From Cristatella mucedo (lineage: Eukaryota > Bryozoa > Phylactolaemata > Cristatellidae): a DNA stretch of 64,000 nt. The notes below the pieces were generated by a model. It saw only the letters and a program-made list of their open reading frames with translations. It searched no databases and had not been told where the DNA came from. Made by a program: the position numbers and the translations under genes. Shown piece by piece: positions 39,153 to 52,285 of this stretch (position 1 is the stretch's first letter; every line of letters begins with the position of its first letter). The stretch covers positions 1,179,501 through 1,243,500 of the forward strand of contig WPIO01000023.1 of assembly GCA_009760855.2 (NCBI GenBank). The letters are read 5' to 3'.

Positions 39153-42100
39153 TTCATGACACAGTTGCTCCGAGTTTCAAACTGTTGAAATCCTATAGCT
39201 CGTCCGAGTGGCTAGTGGGCTACAACCACATGGAACCGGAACTTGAAGTAAGTTTGAAATACTTATAGTTCAAGCATTTTTCTACTGATAGGTCTAGCAT
39301 TCTTCTCCTATCAGCTGACACAAGTCCTAAGTGAACGATCTGTTGTGAGCAAGTAGCACTTGGGGTAAGATTGCAAGATGGATACCTGAGATGTGCTCCA
39401 AAATATTCAAAGCATCATCATCGTAGAGTACTGCCATACTCCAATGGAGAAGATGCATACTCTTCAGCGGCCATCAGTCGATCGAGCATCTTTCGAGTAA
39501 CACGGATCGCTTGACGTTTGGGGAGAGTGGACCGGGCCATCTCGGAGTTTTCTTTAGCTAGTCACACTGGTGTCACCAAAATCTCCAAAAACAGTGGTGG
39601 TCCTATATCTTATTATGACAGTGGCTGGCTGTCAGCACTAGGGCTTGAATAGTTTAGATAACGTCTAGTTTTAGTACTGGTAACTGCCAATGAATGCCCA
39701 CTACATTATTGTCTGCTTCAAACGATAAAGAAACAAAACTTGAATACCTAAAAACAATGAAGTTGCCGTGCCAGGCCTAAACATACATAGTATTCAAGTC
39801 AAGTTAACCATCCAGATGGAATACCAATGCAATGTAAAAGCCTGTTATGATTCGCAGCTACGACATGCAGATCGGGGATGCAACTCAAAAATAATGCCAC
39901 AGCCTCAAGCTAAGAAAAACAACATATTGCCCTCGATATTTGAGAACCTCTTCTATAACGGTAGCGCAGCCCGGGTTCACTCATCAATGGGCTCACTGCA
40001 ACGTAGATGCCCAAGTTCCGATGGACATCGCCCACCTTTAGAACGATGCACCTGCTTTAAGTTGAATAGGCCTTAATCGCATTTTTTACCCACTCCTGCA
40101 TACAAGAGTCTCTTTGTTTGAGTAGCCCACCACCGAGTTCATTCACAAACAAAAGTAAGACAGAAACAAGTGAGACACGACGACAGTTTATGATCCTAAC
40201 CCCCCCCCCAGGCAGTTCACCAAACCCAAGCTAACTCCAACTCATCGTGTTTACTAAAAAACAGATCGAGTATGCGCAACCCTCTTGTTGATGGCAGCGC
40301 CCCACTGGGTATGAAAATAAGCAAAGCAGCACAGCCTGAGTTACCGCAGAATCCTACCAGCGACAGTCCGACCTTGACCAGAGGTCAAGCTCGTTGGCAG
40401 CACAGCTCGTGACCACAAATAGCGCTCCTACCAACTTACTTGGCACCATGCCATGTGAATAATTTAAAAAAAAATCAAGAATTAAATTAATATTCTGTTT
40501 CTATAAGTGGCTGCAGCTTCTTTTCTCAGCAACGTCAAAAACACCTCAGCAGTGCTCGGAGAGCGCGATGGGGAGAGGGGTGGGGTGGGCGGAAGCGCGC
40601 CCAAGCGGGCCACCCGGCAGTTGGATGATCTCTGACCTCCACCATCACGAAGTCGGTCATGAGCGGCTAGCTGCGGAGTGCGTCGATTGTGTAGCTCGCA
40701 CTGTTGGTCAGACTCGGGTTTTCAATCTGAATCTGGAAGCTGTATCATACATAGCACGCTGTTGAGATTGAATTAAAGATCCGGACAGCTGCAGTGGGCT
40801 TTGGCCCGGTAAGTTGATGTCTTTCGGCGAGCACGGGCCCCCATCGATGATCTGGGCGGATTTGGATTGGCCCCTGGGATATGGCTACAAAACTACTCTT
40901 GGGATAGACTACTACAGTTTAAAGCACCAACGCTCGTCTGATCGTTCCAGGATCATTCCTATCTGGTTTCGAAGCTAGGAGCGGATTTTGAAAGCCCAGT
41001 CTGGTACGGCAGCTGCGAAAGGCCGAGTTTCGGATCCGGCAGGGCCGGGTGTGGCTTGGGTAAGTGGCTTGTGGTATCCGATGGCCATTCTAACTGTGCG
41101 CAGTCTGATAATGCTAAGCAGTTCCTTTAAATTTTTGAGCTGGAAACATGTAGTAATGTGCTTGCTGCCTTTGCCGAATGTCAACATGTACTGTTTGCTT
41201 GCCAGGCTTGCCGATCGCATGTAAGGGTCGTATGATGTGGGTAAAACAGAGCTCCTGCCTGCATTGTGTCACTCCAAAATCGAGTAGTAGTTACTAGCTA
41301 TGTGTGTTTACCATGGTCCGCAAGCCATCTGATGAGAGCGTCGGCCTTCATGCTTCGCCGAGTTATAGTTCGCTTGTGACGTTTTTGTTGGTATTGATCA
41401 GTTCTTGGCTAGGAGCCTCTATATTGTATTGTGGTTGGCTCAAGAACATGGTGGTTACCGTTGACCACAGGTACGACCCTTGCCTACTCGTAGATTGTTA
41501 GGCTGGCCAGCTTGTGACAGGTTACTCTAAAACTCACCTGCCCTATCGGCTATCTTCCACGATTCGGTTTTCTCCTGCTCTATTAAACACTGATCAGTGG
41601 CTGGGCTCCAGCCTTGTAGCTCAGTCTGGCTTTAGATTTGATCTTAAAGAGGGAAAGGGTGAAAAATACTTTAACAGCTTTACACATTGGTGAGGGGGCC
41701 TCTGTGCAACCTTCTGAGCACATAAGCCCGGCACAACCAATACAGGCCAAATACTTACCCCAGTACACAGTATGTTAGGCAAAGTGCTACCTACCACAGG
41801 CCTGAGCATTCAACCCTGGCTTGCAGTCTGATGCCTGCCAGCCACCTAGCCCTCCCCAGGCATTGCCAGTGAGAATGGCCACCTTTTGAATCTAAGCAAA
41901 CAGGTGACAGCTACTTTAAACTTTGGCTTACTCGTTTGCAAGCAGGTAGTTGAGGAATGTTTACATACATGATAGCCTGTTTAAGGAGCTGTATCGATAT
42001 GATAGTTTCCATATGTGCCGAGTAAAATGTGGAGTGGGGCCCTGCAGCTGGCCAATACTGCCTGAGCTCATCGTTTTAAGTTCCACTGGAGATACCTCGG

Positions 42101-42230
42101 CTCTTCTAATGAGTGTGCTTGCATGCCGAGGCTTCGCAGAAGCTCATATTGCACACATGCTAGCACGTACATGTGCACTAATGTGCACACATGCATGTGC
42201 ATGCCATCCCAAATACACAGCTGTAGTAAT
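39153..42230. other. Unassigned sequence
   Basis: About 3 kb with no repeat I can assign and no exon I can support. Small open frames (for example 39768-40076 and 40988-41224) lack recognisable motifs. Confidence 0.45.
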
Positions 42231-42231
42231 A

Positions 42232-42715
42232 CAACATGTATGCAGCACCCCAAGGGAACTTAATCTCTTTCTAAGCACCCTACATATGGTGGAAAGGAAG
42301 CATGACAATTAGCTGGTGATATAGAGCAAAATTGTCTGAATGCATAAGAACATTCGGGACGATGCATAGGACAGAAAAAAATGCTGTGAAGAGCCTTTTG
42401 GTTTTTAGCTTCTTTTTAGATGAAGCCGGAGTCAGGGGGATGTTCAAACACCAATCTATAGTCCAGACTTTGGGAGCATGCCTACTGAAGCCACGGTCTC
42501 CAATGGATTTGAGATTCGTTAGATAGCCAAACGGCTGAAGGCAGAAGAGCACGTGGTACGATGGGGAGCCTAATTACAAAGTTTAGCAGATAGGTAGGCT
42601 GGAGCAAGAGAATGAAGTGACCTTTAAGTGAGTGACAGAGCCTTTAAGTCGATGCACTGCTTGATGATGGAGTGCAGATCGATGTGAAGCATGACGGTAG
42701 TGTGGCAGTCGCAGG
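42232..42715 (-). repeat. LINE-A 3' end, antisense, diverged
   Basis: The antisense tail (CACCCCAAGGGAACTTAATC, TTTCTAAGCACCCTACATA) comes first. The minus-strand text TNLKSIGDRGFSRHAPKVW and LKTKRLFTAFFS, the ORF2 end seen in other LINE-A copies, follows, reaching the LHWLP-equivalent region near 42660. Confidence 0.85.
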
Positions 42716-42919
42716 CAGTATTAAGACAGCTGCTGCTTCTACATTGTGAGTGGTCTGAATGAGTATGGTGGTGATGGTGGAGAGAGATTGAAGGTTGCAT
42801 CTCCGGCCACCTTGAGTGCTTGGTGCTGCTCTTTTGAACCTTGTCAGAACTTGCTTATCCGGCTAGATGGCAGCCTGTAGCAGATTCGACAGCAGGATTG
42901 TAAATATAATACTTAATAA

Positions 42920-43065
42920 AAATATATAATTCATGTGTATAGCACCCTAACAGAACTTAATCTCTATTCAGGCGCTTCACATGTGCCACAGGGCTCAAGC
43001 CCACGACCTAGGCCAGACCTTGGTCGGGGCGAGCACCTTAACCACTGGGCCAAACCAGCTCGGCA
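42920..43065 (-). repeat. SINE-A copy
   Basis: Antisense SINE-A with the GCCGAGCTGGTTTGGCCCAG head, GTGGTTAAGGTGCTCGCCC, GTCGTGGGCTTGAGCCC, GTGAAGCGCCTGAATAGAGA and TTAAGTTCTGTTAGGGTGCT, ending in an A/T-rich tail. Confidence 0.92.
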
Positions 43066-43629
43066 GGTTCTTGGATCCGTTGGCCCTGGAAAGTTGCTTC
43101 ACCTCCCCCCTGTCGTTCTTGCCTATCGCTCAGGCACGACGACCCGACAGCTGTGCAGCCTTTCTAGGCTAGTCTCCTGCTGCTGCTGCCACCACCACCG
43201 AGGGGGGAGTGTTACTTGCTAAGGCCTGGCTGAGGCTACACCTGCCACCTAACCGAATTGCACGCGCTGCGCAGTGTACACTTGGCTGATAGATAGCTCG
43301 GCATCAAGTTTTAATCTTTCTAAGTTTTCTAGCTCCAAGTTTTCTGTAGTGCCCCCTCGCTATGCAGACATGATATTGCCGCAGCTTTGATCTTCAGACA
43401 GGAAGTGGCAACTATAAGGAGAATAAAAGCCTTTGCCGATCTTTGATTGCTGCTGCTTTGATAGCTCGGCTGTAGCTCGACCTCATCGTCGTCGTCGTTT
43501 CGTCAGGTCAGTTCCTGAGCCACGCAGCGACCTTGGATTCATGCCTCTGCCGGGCACCACTCCACGATTTTGTCTCGTATTACCGTAATATGTTCGTCCT
43601 TCAAATCGTATCGGGATTTTGCATTTTAA

Positions 43630-43775
43630 AACCCGTTGGCTACTGCTGGCTATCGTATGCACTCCGAAATCTGCTCGGGCTTTGAGTGCACATTTGGAAA
43701 ACTCTGATGCATAGCACCCAGTTAGTGGTTGTTGCTTTGTGGAATTACGTGACGGCGATGCATGACTTTACATTA
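43630..43775 (+). repeat. LINE-B 3' tip
   Basis: GTTGGCTACTGCTGG, ATGCACTCCGAAATCTGC, GGCTTTGAGTGC, CACCCAGTTAGTGGTTGTTG and GATGCATGACTTTACATTAC follow the LINE-B 3' end base order. Confidence 0.75.
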
Positions 43776-45050
43776 CAAAAGTTGGCTTCGAATGCTGACC
43801 TCAAACTTGTGCAGGTTCGGTGTGCAGGTGGGTAGACATTGTAGACCTGACTTGACATTCAGAATGGGGCATTGCAATAGGCGAGTGATATCAAAGTGCA
43901 TGGCACATCACAAACGATACAGGTGGCCATCGGTAAATGCAAGCGTGCATGCAAGTCTTGTAGCTAGACCTGCCGACATAGGGGATCTCGAGGGTCTGTT
44001 TCCGCCCAGCTCTGACACCCGTGTGTAAATGCGATCAGCCTCCAGCATGCATTGCCTTGCCGCTGGGTCCTGCCACGCTGCCGTGTCCTACCGGCAAGTT
44101 GGCTTATTGTCCTACTGGAAATATGAGACGGTGCGAGGTGTGCCATCTTGGCAGCCATAAGAAAGGCACTCTGAGACAGTGGGCAGCAGCAGCAGGCAAG
44201 CCTCAGAGCAGCAGCAGGCTGTGGACTGCTGATGGCAGAGTTAACTTGAGATGCACGTGCCACGGATGGGGGAAGAGTGGCAATTATGCCGAGTACAATA
44301 GTTTTGCTTATTCAGAGGGACGCGAGATTGGCACAGGGATGCCAGCCTGCTGCACAGTGACCCTTACCGTAGTGCCCAAGTCCAGCTGCCACCATCCACT
44401 TGTAAGCTGGCATCCACTGTGGTGGAGGAGGCGCCATGTCACGCACGCACGCACGCACAGGGGTAGCTGTTATTGAAGCGAATGCAGTACTCACTCTTAG
44501 CTTAATGCTGCTTGGGATATTGCACCGCGTGCATACTCGATACAACTCGGCACCCCATCTTGCCAACAGTGGCAGATCTTTGCTTGAAAATGGAGCAAAG
44601 CATGAAGGTCGAGTGGGAGTAGATATCATTTGCTGGACTTAATTTCGGTTCTCTTTTTGTACCCGAGCTTGAACTTGTAAAGCAACAGCCAGGAGGAACC
44701 AGTGGGACGCCCCTTGCAGTCGACCCTGTCTCAGCCTGGCATCTATGCATGGCAGACTTCTCATTTTATGGTATCGACAGCAGCACATGACTCCAGCTTC
44801 CCCTCAATAGTGTCTCAGCCGGCTTAGGTCATGCCTCGGTTTTGCTCATTTTCTTTTGAGTTCAGAGGACGCTGTGCTGTTCAAGGTAACCGACTGGGAA
44901 AGCTTTGGATGCATTGCTTGTTGCTAGCAGTCGTTAGCAGCACTCGTGCCCACTGACAGCTGTGTGAACTGCGTTTAGCTTTGTAAACATCTTGGACTTG
45001 AAAGTCACAACTTGAGAATTGCAATTTATTGATTGATGTGATCTTTTGGG
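43776..45050. other. Unassigned sequence
   Basis: A 151-codon plus-strand frame (44021-44476) is Cys-rich in part (RLWTADGRVNLRCTCHGWG) but has no supported start, splice context or recognised domain. I see no repeat family here. Confidence 0.4.
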
Positions 45051-45053
<3 letters not shown>

Positions 45054-45107
<54 letters not shown>

Positions 45108-45175
45108 GGGGAGAGAGAGGGGGACTGAGAGGGTGAGAGAGAGACCGAGAGGGGGAGAGAGGAGGATGGCATGGC
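45054..45175. repeat. (GA)n microsatellite with impure GGGGA flank
   Basis: About 21 pure GA units and then about 75 bases of GAGA/GGGGAGA, with purines on the plus strand. Confidence 0.95.
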
Positions 45176-45639
45176 AGAAAAGGGAGCATAGGAGAGAGTG
45201 AGATTAAAATTTAGAGAGGGGAAGAAGGAGATACAGAGCAAATAAAGGGGAGGAGAAGAAAGGCAGGTCTGGTTAGACAGGCGTGGGAAGATAGACAACT
45301 GGATATGGTGTAAAGTAAATGAGACGCAGGCATGCCGACGTTGCAATACACAGAAGAATCGCGGACAAAGTGAAGAGAAGAGAGACAAATCTACGGACAA
45401 AACTGGCACACTTGTTCAACTGCATGCATGAAAGGAGAATTTCGCATATTTCAGCAGTTTTGCTTGCAGAGTTCTTGATTATCCAGTCGATTTTGTTCTT
45501 GCACTAAGTGCTATCATCGGTTACGGTATCATATTGCGGTTCTCTCGAGGCTAGCATACTGCTTTTCTTGCACTGTAAAACAGCTCGACATACTTGCATG
45601 CAGTGCTAAATACCCATGAAAGCTCCAATAGTACTCGAC

Positions 45640-47715
45640 CCATGGTCCGGCTATATAGAATTTAAACCATTAGATAGATACTTGGCAATAGGCTTGCACA
45701 CTGGTCTTAGTGATCAAGTTGCCGAGCTGTCCCACACAAAATTATCTTCTTTGCCCCTGCTGCTCACTCCCCCTTGTGACCTGTCAGCATTGGTAGAATG
45801 GTGTTACAACACGACACTAGCCGAAATTCTTGACTAGTTAGCATCTCTAACTAGGCATAATGTCCGCTTTCAACCAGATAGTCTATGGATTACCCCCCCC
45901 CGACATTAATTTAGTTTGGCCTACTAAGCACAAGTTTGAGAAAGCATACAAAAGATAGGCATACGAGGACTACTGTAGATCATACAAATCGATCCTAGCA
46001 AAGGTTAATCTTGCTTCAATACAAATATTGTTGAGTCACACATGCACAATCCAAAAATGCTGATGTCTACCGTTAACTATCTCCTTAACCACTGCCAGGT
46101 TAGCTCCTTACCTAGTGATCCTTGTGGTGACCTAGCCGATCGCTTCTCTAGCTTCTTTGTCTTGACGATAGACAAGATTAGAGAGGCTTTCCAAAAGGCA
46201 GCAGCTTCCCCTTTGTACTCTATGTCCCTCAATAACAACTACACATGATTCTGCTCCCTCATTTCCGTGCAGCACCGCAATGTCTGTATTTATGGCAATT
46301 ACGAGTGACCTCATCCTGAAATTCATCTCCCTGTCATAGAAGACTACTGGCCCTCTAGATCCTATTCTAGATGCCCTACTTCCACGATGACGTCACAAGG
46401 TCTGCTGCTGCCATTCGTAACTATATATATATACATACAGATATGTGTGTGTGTGTGTGTGCGTGCGTGCGCGCGCGCACGCGTGCGTGCGTGTGTGTTC
46501 TTGGCCTCAGGCCGTGTTCCTTCATCTTTCAGAAAGGCTGTATTCAGGCCAATAATTAAGAAAGCAATACTAGACCAAGAGAACTTGGGCAACTTCTACC
46601 CAGTTTCACTTCTACCATCCCTATCAAAGACACTGGAAGGAGTCGTGGCAGACCAGCGGAACTCATATATTGAAACTTCACACCTAGATAGTAAGTTCCA
46701 GTCTGGTTTTACAGCTAATCACTCCATAGAGTCAGCATTGCTTCAGGTGCATGACATCCTTCCCAGGAAGGCAGCCTAAGGTAAAGTTGCTCTGCTTGTT
46801 TTGCTCGATCTTTTGGCAGCAATTGATACTATTGATTACCAAGTCCTTCTCGAGCGCCTCACATATCGTCTGGGCATCACTGGCACTGTGCAGCAATGTG
46901 TAGGTCTTATCTTAGTGGGAGACTTCAAAATATTGATCTAAACAGGCAAAGTTCATTTGAGGAACTATTAAAGTAGGGGGTACATCAAGGCTTTGTGCTT
47001 GGTCTACATCTACTAACAATTATGCTCTCACTCTTGCCGATGTGATCGTTAAGTACAATCTAGGTTTTTTCTTCAATGCACATGACACACACGGTACCTA
47101 TGCTTTGATCCCTCTCTGCCCTCATCAAACTCTTTCAATTCTCTGGCTGCGTGTATTGCTGACATCCGCACATTGATGCCTGCAAAATTTCTCAAATTGA
47201 ATGACGATGCTATTGACTTGCTAGTTATGAGCAAACCAAGTGTGACTTAGAAATTGGAAAGGTCGACGCTCAAAATTGGCTCAGCCATCATCTCTTCTGT
47301 AATGTCGGTACGGAATCTAGATGTCTTGTTAAAGTGACATATCACTAGAAGACCAGATCGGCTACACAGTCAAGTAAGTCTGCCTACTTTCAGCCACAAA
47401 ACATTGCTAAAATGTTGGCAGGCTTAGACAGACATACTACTTCCAAATTGGTCCATACATTTTTGACATCCCTTCTGGACTTCTGTAACTCACTGCTTGC
47501 TGGTCTACTGGCCTATGCAATCAAGCACTTATTGTCAGTGCAAAACTCGGCAGCTAGGCTTGTCTATCGTGAGCGTCAAAGGTTGCCACATCACACCACT
47601 TCTCACCAACCCTGCAGGTCCCCTCATTCTCTGGCTCCAGCCTACAGCAAAGTGAAGTGCCTAGAAAGAGATTAAGTTTTCTGAGGATTCTATACAAACG
47701 TATTATTATTATTAT
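45640..47715 (+). repeat. LINE-A, longest copy (endonuclease end to tail)
   Basis: It begins in the end of the endonuclease domain and the linker (HTGLSDQVAELSHTKLSSLP, then NTTLAEILD), then RNS.../HNPKMLMSTVNYLLNH, LADRFSSFFV, the RT start NFYPVSLLPSLSKTLEGVVA, VLLDLLAAIDTIDYQ-like block A text, the thumb (TTSKLVHTFLTSLLDFCNS), and the AAAGTGAAGTGCCTAGAAAG tail with ATTATTATT. Frameshifts, stops and a GT/GC microsatellite (46442-46500) interrupt it, and part of the ORF2 end is missing (the jump near 47620). Old. Confidence 0.88.
46442..46500. repeat. (GT)n/(GC)n microsatellite inside LINE-A
   Basis: About 60 bases of alternating purine-pyrimidine GTGTGC/GCGCGC, preceded by ATATATAT. It interrupts the LINE-A linker. 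Such Z-DNA-prone alternation is uncommon elsewhere in this window. Confidence 0.95.
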
Positions 47716-47719
47716 TGAT

Positions 47720-47795
47720 ATTTTTACCATTTGGCCACAAAGAATCGCCTACCGCAGGATTCGAACTCACAACCTAGGCCGTAAAGAGTAATTAA
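47720..47795 (-). repeat. SINE-B partial copy
   Basis: GAATCGCCTACCGCAGGAT, TCGAACTCACAACCTAGGCC and GTAAAGAG correspond to the antisense B-box region of SINE-B. Only the middle remains, next to the LINE-A tail. Confidence 0.7.
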
Positions 47796-47804
47796 TGGTA
47801 TCGA

Positions 47805-48065
47805 TAATTATAATACCACATTTAAATAACACCCTCAGCGGACTCTCTTTCCAGGTATTTTATGTATGCTGTAATGGAAGCCTGTCAATTCGGAGAGTGA
47901 TAACGGCTAAGACCCAGTGGCACATAGTATGCTTGTCGGCATTGTGTTTTTATCACGAGCCATTTGATCATGCTTCTGTTGCAGCATATGTAAAGTGCCT
48001 AGAAAAAGATTACGTTCTCCGAGGTATACAATTGCTAAACAATTTATTATTATCGTTATTATTAG
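47805..48065. repeat. Two LINE-A tail remnants in opposite orientation
   Basis: From 47805 to about 47890 the antisense tail appears (ACACCCTCAGCGGACTCTC, TTTCCAGGTATTTTATGTA). From 47985 to 48065 the sense tail appears (GCATATGTAAAGTGCCTAG, AAAAAGATTACGTTCTCCGA, ending ATTATTATCGTTATTATTA). Confidence 0.7.
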
Positions 48066-48527
48066 CTTGCCGTGCATCAAGGAAATTTCATCGTAGCCAG
48101 ATGCTGCAAGTTATACTGGAGCCCCATGCAATTGTTAAACTATATTTTTGCTAGCAATGTGGCATCAACAGGTGCAGGTGCCTGCAAATTTGGACAGCTT
48201 TGCAGAATTAGCGATCGCAAAGCTGGTCGATTGACCACTGCTGCCTGCAAAGTAAGACCGACTACTGGATATTGGCTAACTTTAATGTATTTGGGGCCAA
48301 GCTCTTCTTTAATAACTTGTTTTCAATGTCGTTATTATTGATAACCGCTTGACCCGCCGTTTGCTCACAGATTGACTGGCCGTACTGTGTGTAGAACCAA
48401 CAGCACTTGATCACTTAGAAAGCTGCAAAGAAGTCGCTTTATACATCCTAGTTTACAGGTGAGGATGGTGTGTGCCTGCCCTGTGGACTGGCAGTGCCAA
48501 TTCTGGATAGGTCGTCGGACGCCAGTA

Positions 48528-48655
48528 ATGTAATGTAATGTATATCCGTCTATAACTCCACAAAGTCATAAAGACCGTGTGGGTGTTACGCAGGAGAGTT
48601 TTTGTATAGCGCACTCACAGCCTAAGCGGCTTTCGGTACGCGTTCGGTAGCCAAG
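48528..48655 (-). repeat. LINE-B 3' tip, antisense
   Basis: GTAATGTAATGTATATCCGT, AACTCCACAAAGTCATAAAG, GGTGTTACGCAGGAGAGTTT, TTGTATAGCGCACTCACAGC and CTAAGCGGCTTTCGGTACGC are the reverse complement of 19780-19890 with few differences. Confidence 0.9.
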
Positions 48656-48659
48656 TAGA

Positions 48660-51600
48660 CAAAACGATTCTGCCGACCGTACGTTCGACCGCTGCCGAGT
48701 TTACATATTCGAACTGTGGATGTTTGGCAGTGCGTGGGAGGAGCCACGTTTGGGGCCAGTACACCAGTGGCTGCCGTCTGGCACCTAGTGGCACGCGACA
48801 AGGACACGGCACAACATCCTGATGGTAAGCAGCGCCAGTCGATCTAGGGAAAGTACTACTGCCAGCAGGATCCAATTCGTAAGTCGGCTTACATAATTCT
48901 AGAGAATGAAATCGGTAGGTTACCGGGTTGGTCACAATAGCAGCAGCTATTGACTTAGTTGCACATTGCCAAGCATGCTGTCGTGGTCGTCGCCAAAACA
49001 TAAAAGTTTGAATTTGTCAGTGTCTAGCAAAACTGTAAAAAAAGTCTCGTCTCCTCCATCAGTTAGCACTGCTGGCACCTCGTTTTTTAAATGATCGATA
49101 AGCTGCACGCAGCTATGCGCCAGGATGATGAACAGTACTTTTTAGTAGTTTGAGCTAGAGCGTCTGCCGTGATGCTTGAACGCTGGTCAACAGTTACAAT
49201 AGCCTTCTCGTAACGTACCGACTTCTTCATTTGCACACGTTGTTGCCCTATCGCTGCCGCCCGATGCTGCTGGGTTCTGCGAGCATGGTTCACCTCGGTT
49301 CACCTGCGTGCACGTGCTGTGCTTAGTAGGAGCCGGCTCCACCTTTGCAGCCTCGTCTTTTTTCAATTATCCTAAGCCAGAGTCGGCCGGGCGAGAGGGT
49401 GCTCGTCCTACCACCCCTAGCTTGACGTTCGTTCGTTCAGCCGTCTGTCGCCACGTCGTGTCTTGAATTGACGAGAAGAGTGACTCGGGCAGCAGCATTC
49501 GGTCGCGGAATCAACTGCCAAGGTAAATTAGTCATTTTCTTCTTCCTTTGCCGTGTAGCTCTGCATTATATATCCCAAGCGGCCGCCGTATTCTATTTGG
49601 CCTTTGCTTGCAGCTGGTGGTCACACCATGTTAATTTTTTTATTTAGCTAATTTTCCGTAGTAATGTAGCGTGCCTTTGGTCCGGTGTTGAAGAATCGGG
49701 TCGAATGGCAATTTCAAATACGTCACTAGCATGTTGAGAAACGGATCACTTAGTGTGCACGTCGGCAAGGTCGACGGAAGCTGGGATTCGTTCCACTCAC
49801 GAACTTATGTTTGGCATCCACTTTGCTTCAGGCGTCTTGTGGGTGGGACAGAAGGTTCCAGTTTCGAGTCCCAAAGCCGGCACGGCACGTTTCCTAGTCA
49901 CTGCCGGTGGTGGACCGATAAGCCATCGAACGTGCCGAGCAGCCCCGACTGCTTGAGCAGCCGTGCGGTAGCGGCTGGCGCTCTGACGCTCGACGGCATC
50001 TAGGCTAGGCTGGCCAGTCTCTAGCTAGCGCTCGCCACATCTTCCGAAATGTTCGAGGGAGAACGTCCAAGGGCTGCTGCTGCTGCTGCGAAACTCTCCG
50101 CTCACGCTGTATGCGGACGAAAGCCTGCAGTGTTGCGAGCGTCATTCGGAGCCTCGTCGCACAAATCTCGCCTCCGAAACTGCCAGGATGCAGCCGGAAC
50201 GCTACTGTGCGCCTCGCATGGGCAGAGATGCTTGGAGTCGTGGACGACGGCCTGCTTGCTTTAACCTGCCTTGTTTGTAAAGCCCTTAGAAAAAGATTCG
50301 GCTCTCTTTAGGCACTACGTGCACGGCTTGTTATTATTATTTATTATTATTAATACTAGCATTATTATTACACGTACACTTGCATGCACGCAGTTCTGGC
50401 AAGTTCGCTCCATTCTGCTGAGCAGGGGTCCTTTCAAGTCCGACCTTGAGAGTCAGAGTGGCAGCGATCTCGCGCCTCCGCCCGTCGTCTGCCTAGCGAA
50501 GCTCATGCAAATCTAATGCTGCTAGTGAATTCCCTACCTTTTTCCGTACGTGGGTGGGCACAGATGGCCCAGAAATCCGCAACAAGGACCCGTTGGTGTG
50601 ACGTGCTGAGGGGTGACTCCTGAGTTTGCCAGTACGTGTATAGGCGCGTGGAGGCGTTGGCAGGTGGGGTGGCGGTGTGGTGCTTGGGGGCATTTCCAGT
50701 GAGATCGATTCAGGTGGGGGACAGAACGAAAGCACGGTCCAACCGTGTTCCCGGCGTTTACTGCTCGTGAGGTGGCAATGGCCATTCGAAACCGGCAAAC
50801 GAATCTTTCGCCTCCGGCTCTCCATGTTGGGCCCGTGTGTCGGGCCGATGCCCACGGCTTGAAGGAATTAACCGGAGCTCAGAGGGGTCAATGAGTCATA
50901 ATGCTGGGACGGTGCTCGGACGGCAGGCTTCTACGAGCGAGCCTGTAGGCGTCCGCAGGACCTGATTTTTCTAATCCTCTTCGGCACACTTCGACCTGCC
51001 CAGCGGCTGTCTTTAACTAGCTCGGTCTTAGTGCAGCGTTCTTGCTAGGTTTGGTTAGGAGGCGAGCACTCCCTCTCCAAATCAATGCCCCGCCCACCTT
51101 TTCAGGCCGCCTCCACTCAGGCAGCCGAAGACTTAAAGAGCTATGGATATGGCAGCCTTTAGCTGAGGAAAGACTCCCCATCTCTCGGCGGCTGTTGCAG
51201 GCAAGCTCGGCTCGACAGGAGCAAACCCCTCTCCCAGCGTCTAGCTGCCAGTGACAGCAGGGCAGCTGCTTGCGCTAGCTCGGCCTGACTCGCGACCGGC
51301 CTGACGCGCGGCCCGCGGCCGCTGGCGCGAGTGGCAGCTGGCACAAAACTTGATTGCTGTACCGGCCCCGGCTAAAGTGGACCGAGCCTGTCAAATGGCA
51401 GCCGCGCCTGAATAAGAGAACCTGACCTGCCTGCCTGACTGCCTGCCTGCCTGCTAGCTCTACAGCGATACCTGGGAAAATCGCAGGCCGGCCGGGGCAG
51501 TGGCAGCTTATCAAAAGCTGGTCGCGTCTCTCCCCCTCCATCTCAGCCCCGGTCCCCCCAGAGCCGCGGCTCGTGAGCGAAAACCGCCATCTAACATTGG

Positions 51601-52080
51601 CGTCGTACTCGAGGGCAACGCACCGCAAAACATTGCCGCACTGTTTCGAGAACTTCCAAATCGGCATCCGGCTGCCGGCATCAAGGTGCACTGCAGTTTG
51701 CGGAGAACCGCTGGTGCCCGTTCGCCGAACCTGCTCAGTGTGCGGTGGCAATTCGGTCAAATGCTGCACAGGCAGTTTGCGGTTTTGCAATCTGAAATCC
51801 GCTTTGTCCGGTCGGTGTGACCCCTCGCCCAGCCTTGAGCCTGCCAGGTGTTGTAGCCTCGTCGCCCAGAGCTTTGCCGCCCACGAGCTTTGATGTGGAC
51901 GGATGGGTACCGGCTCAAAAGAAATCACGCCGGCACGGATTGCTGAGAGCCGGTCGACAGGCGATCAACGTGGCGTAACTCAAAGCTGTAGGAGCATTTC
52001 CATGAAGTGGCACTGTCTTGCAACTTGAGGCTGTCCTAGGAAATCGCCATTCTAGGTTGCAGCAGTTTGTTTAGACCTGT
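48660..52080. other. Mixed, increasingly GC-rich, largely unassigned
   Basis: The only repeat I recognise is a LINE-A tail at 50268-50356. A strong donor-like AAG|GTAAAT at 49521 follows a CG-containing stretch and could end an untranslated first exon. A frame at 49825-49950 (GVLWVGQKVPVSSPKAGTAR) is faintly CAP-Gly-like but incomplete. Opposed long frames at 51275-51928 are not recognised. Confidence 0.35.
50268..50356 (+). repeat. LINE-A tail remnant
   Basis: GTTTGTAAAGCCCTTAGAAA, AAGATTCGGCTCTCTTTAGG and CACTACGTGCACGGCTTG, then TTATTATTATTTATTATTA. It is diverged but in the right order. Confidence 0.75.
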
Positions 52081-52085
52081 GCATC

Positions 52086-52088
<3 letters not shown>

Positions 52089-52122
<34 letters not shown>

Positions 52123-52150
52123 TCTCTGTATCCCCCTTCTCTCTCCCCCT

Positions 52151-52230
<80 letters not shown>

Positions 52231-52285
52231 TCTCTGTATCCCCCTTCTCTCTCCCCCTCTTTTCTCTCTCTCGCTCTCTCTTTCG
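52089..52285. repeat. (CT)n tract with a duplicated internal spacer
   Basis: Almost pure CT runs are interrupted twice by the same spacer (CTGTATCCCCCTTCTCTC, then TCCCCCTCTTTTCTC), at about 52126 and 52230. This means a unit of about 105 bp was duplicated within the microsatellite. Confidence 0.95.

Noticed and set aside
49753-49956. CAP-Gly-like text GVLWVGQKVPVSSPKAGTAR
   Set aside because: Only the first third of a CAP-Gly domain is suggested. The conserved GxWxGVEL part is missing and a stop follows soon. There is no splice-supported continuation, so I did not call a gene.
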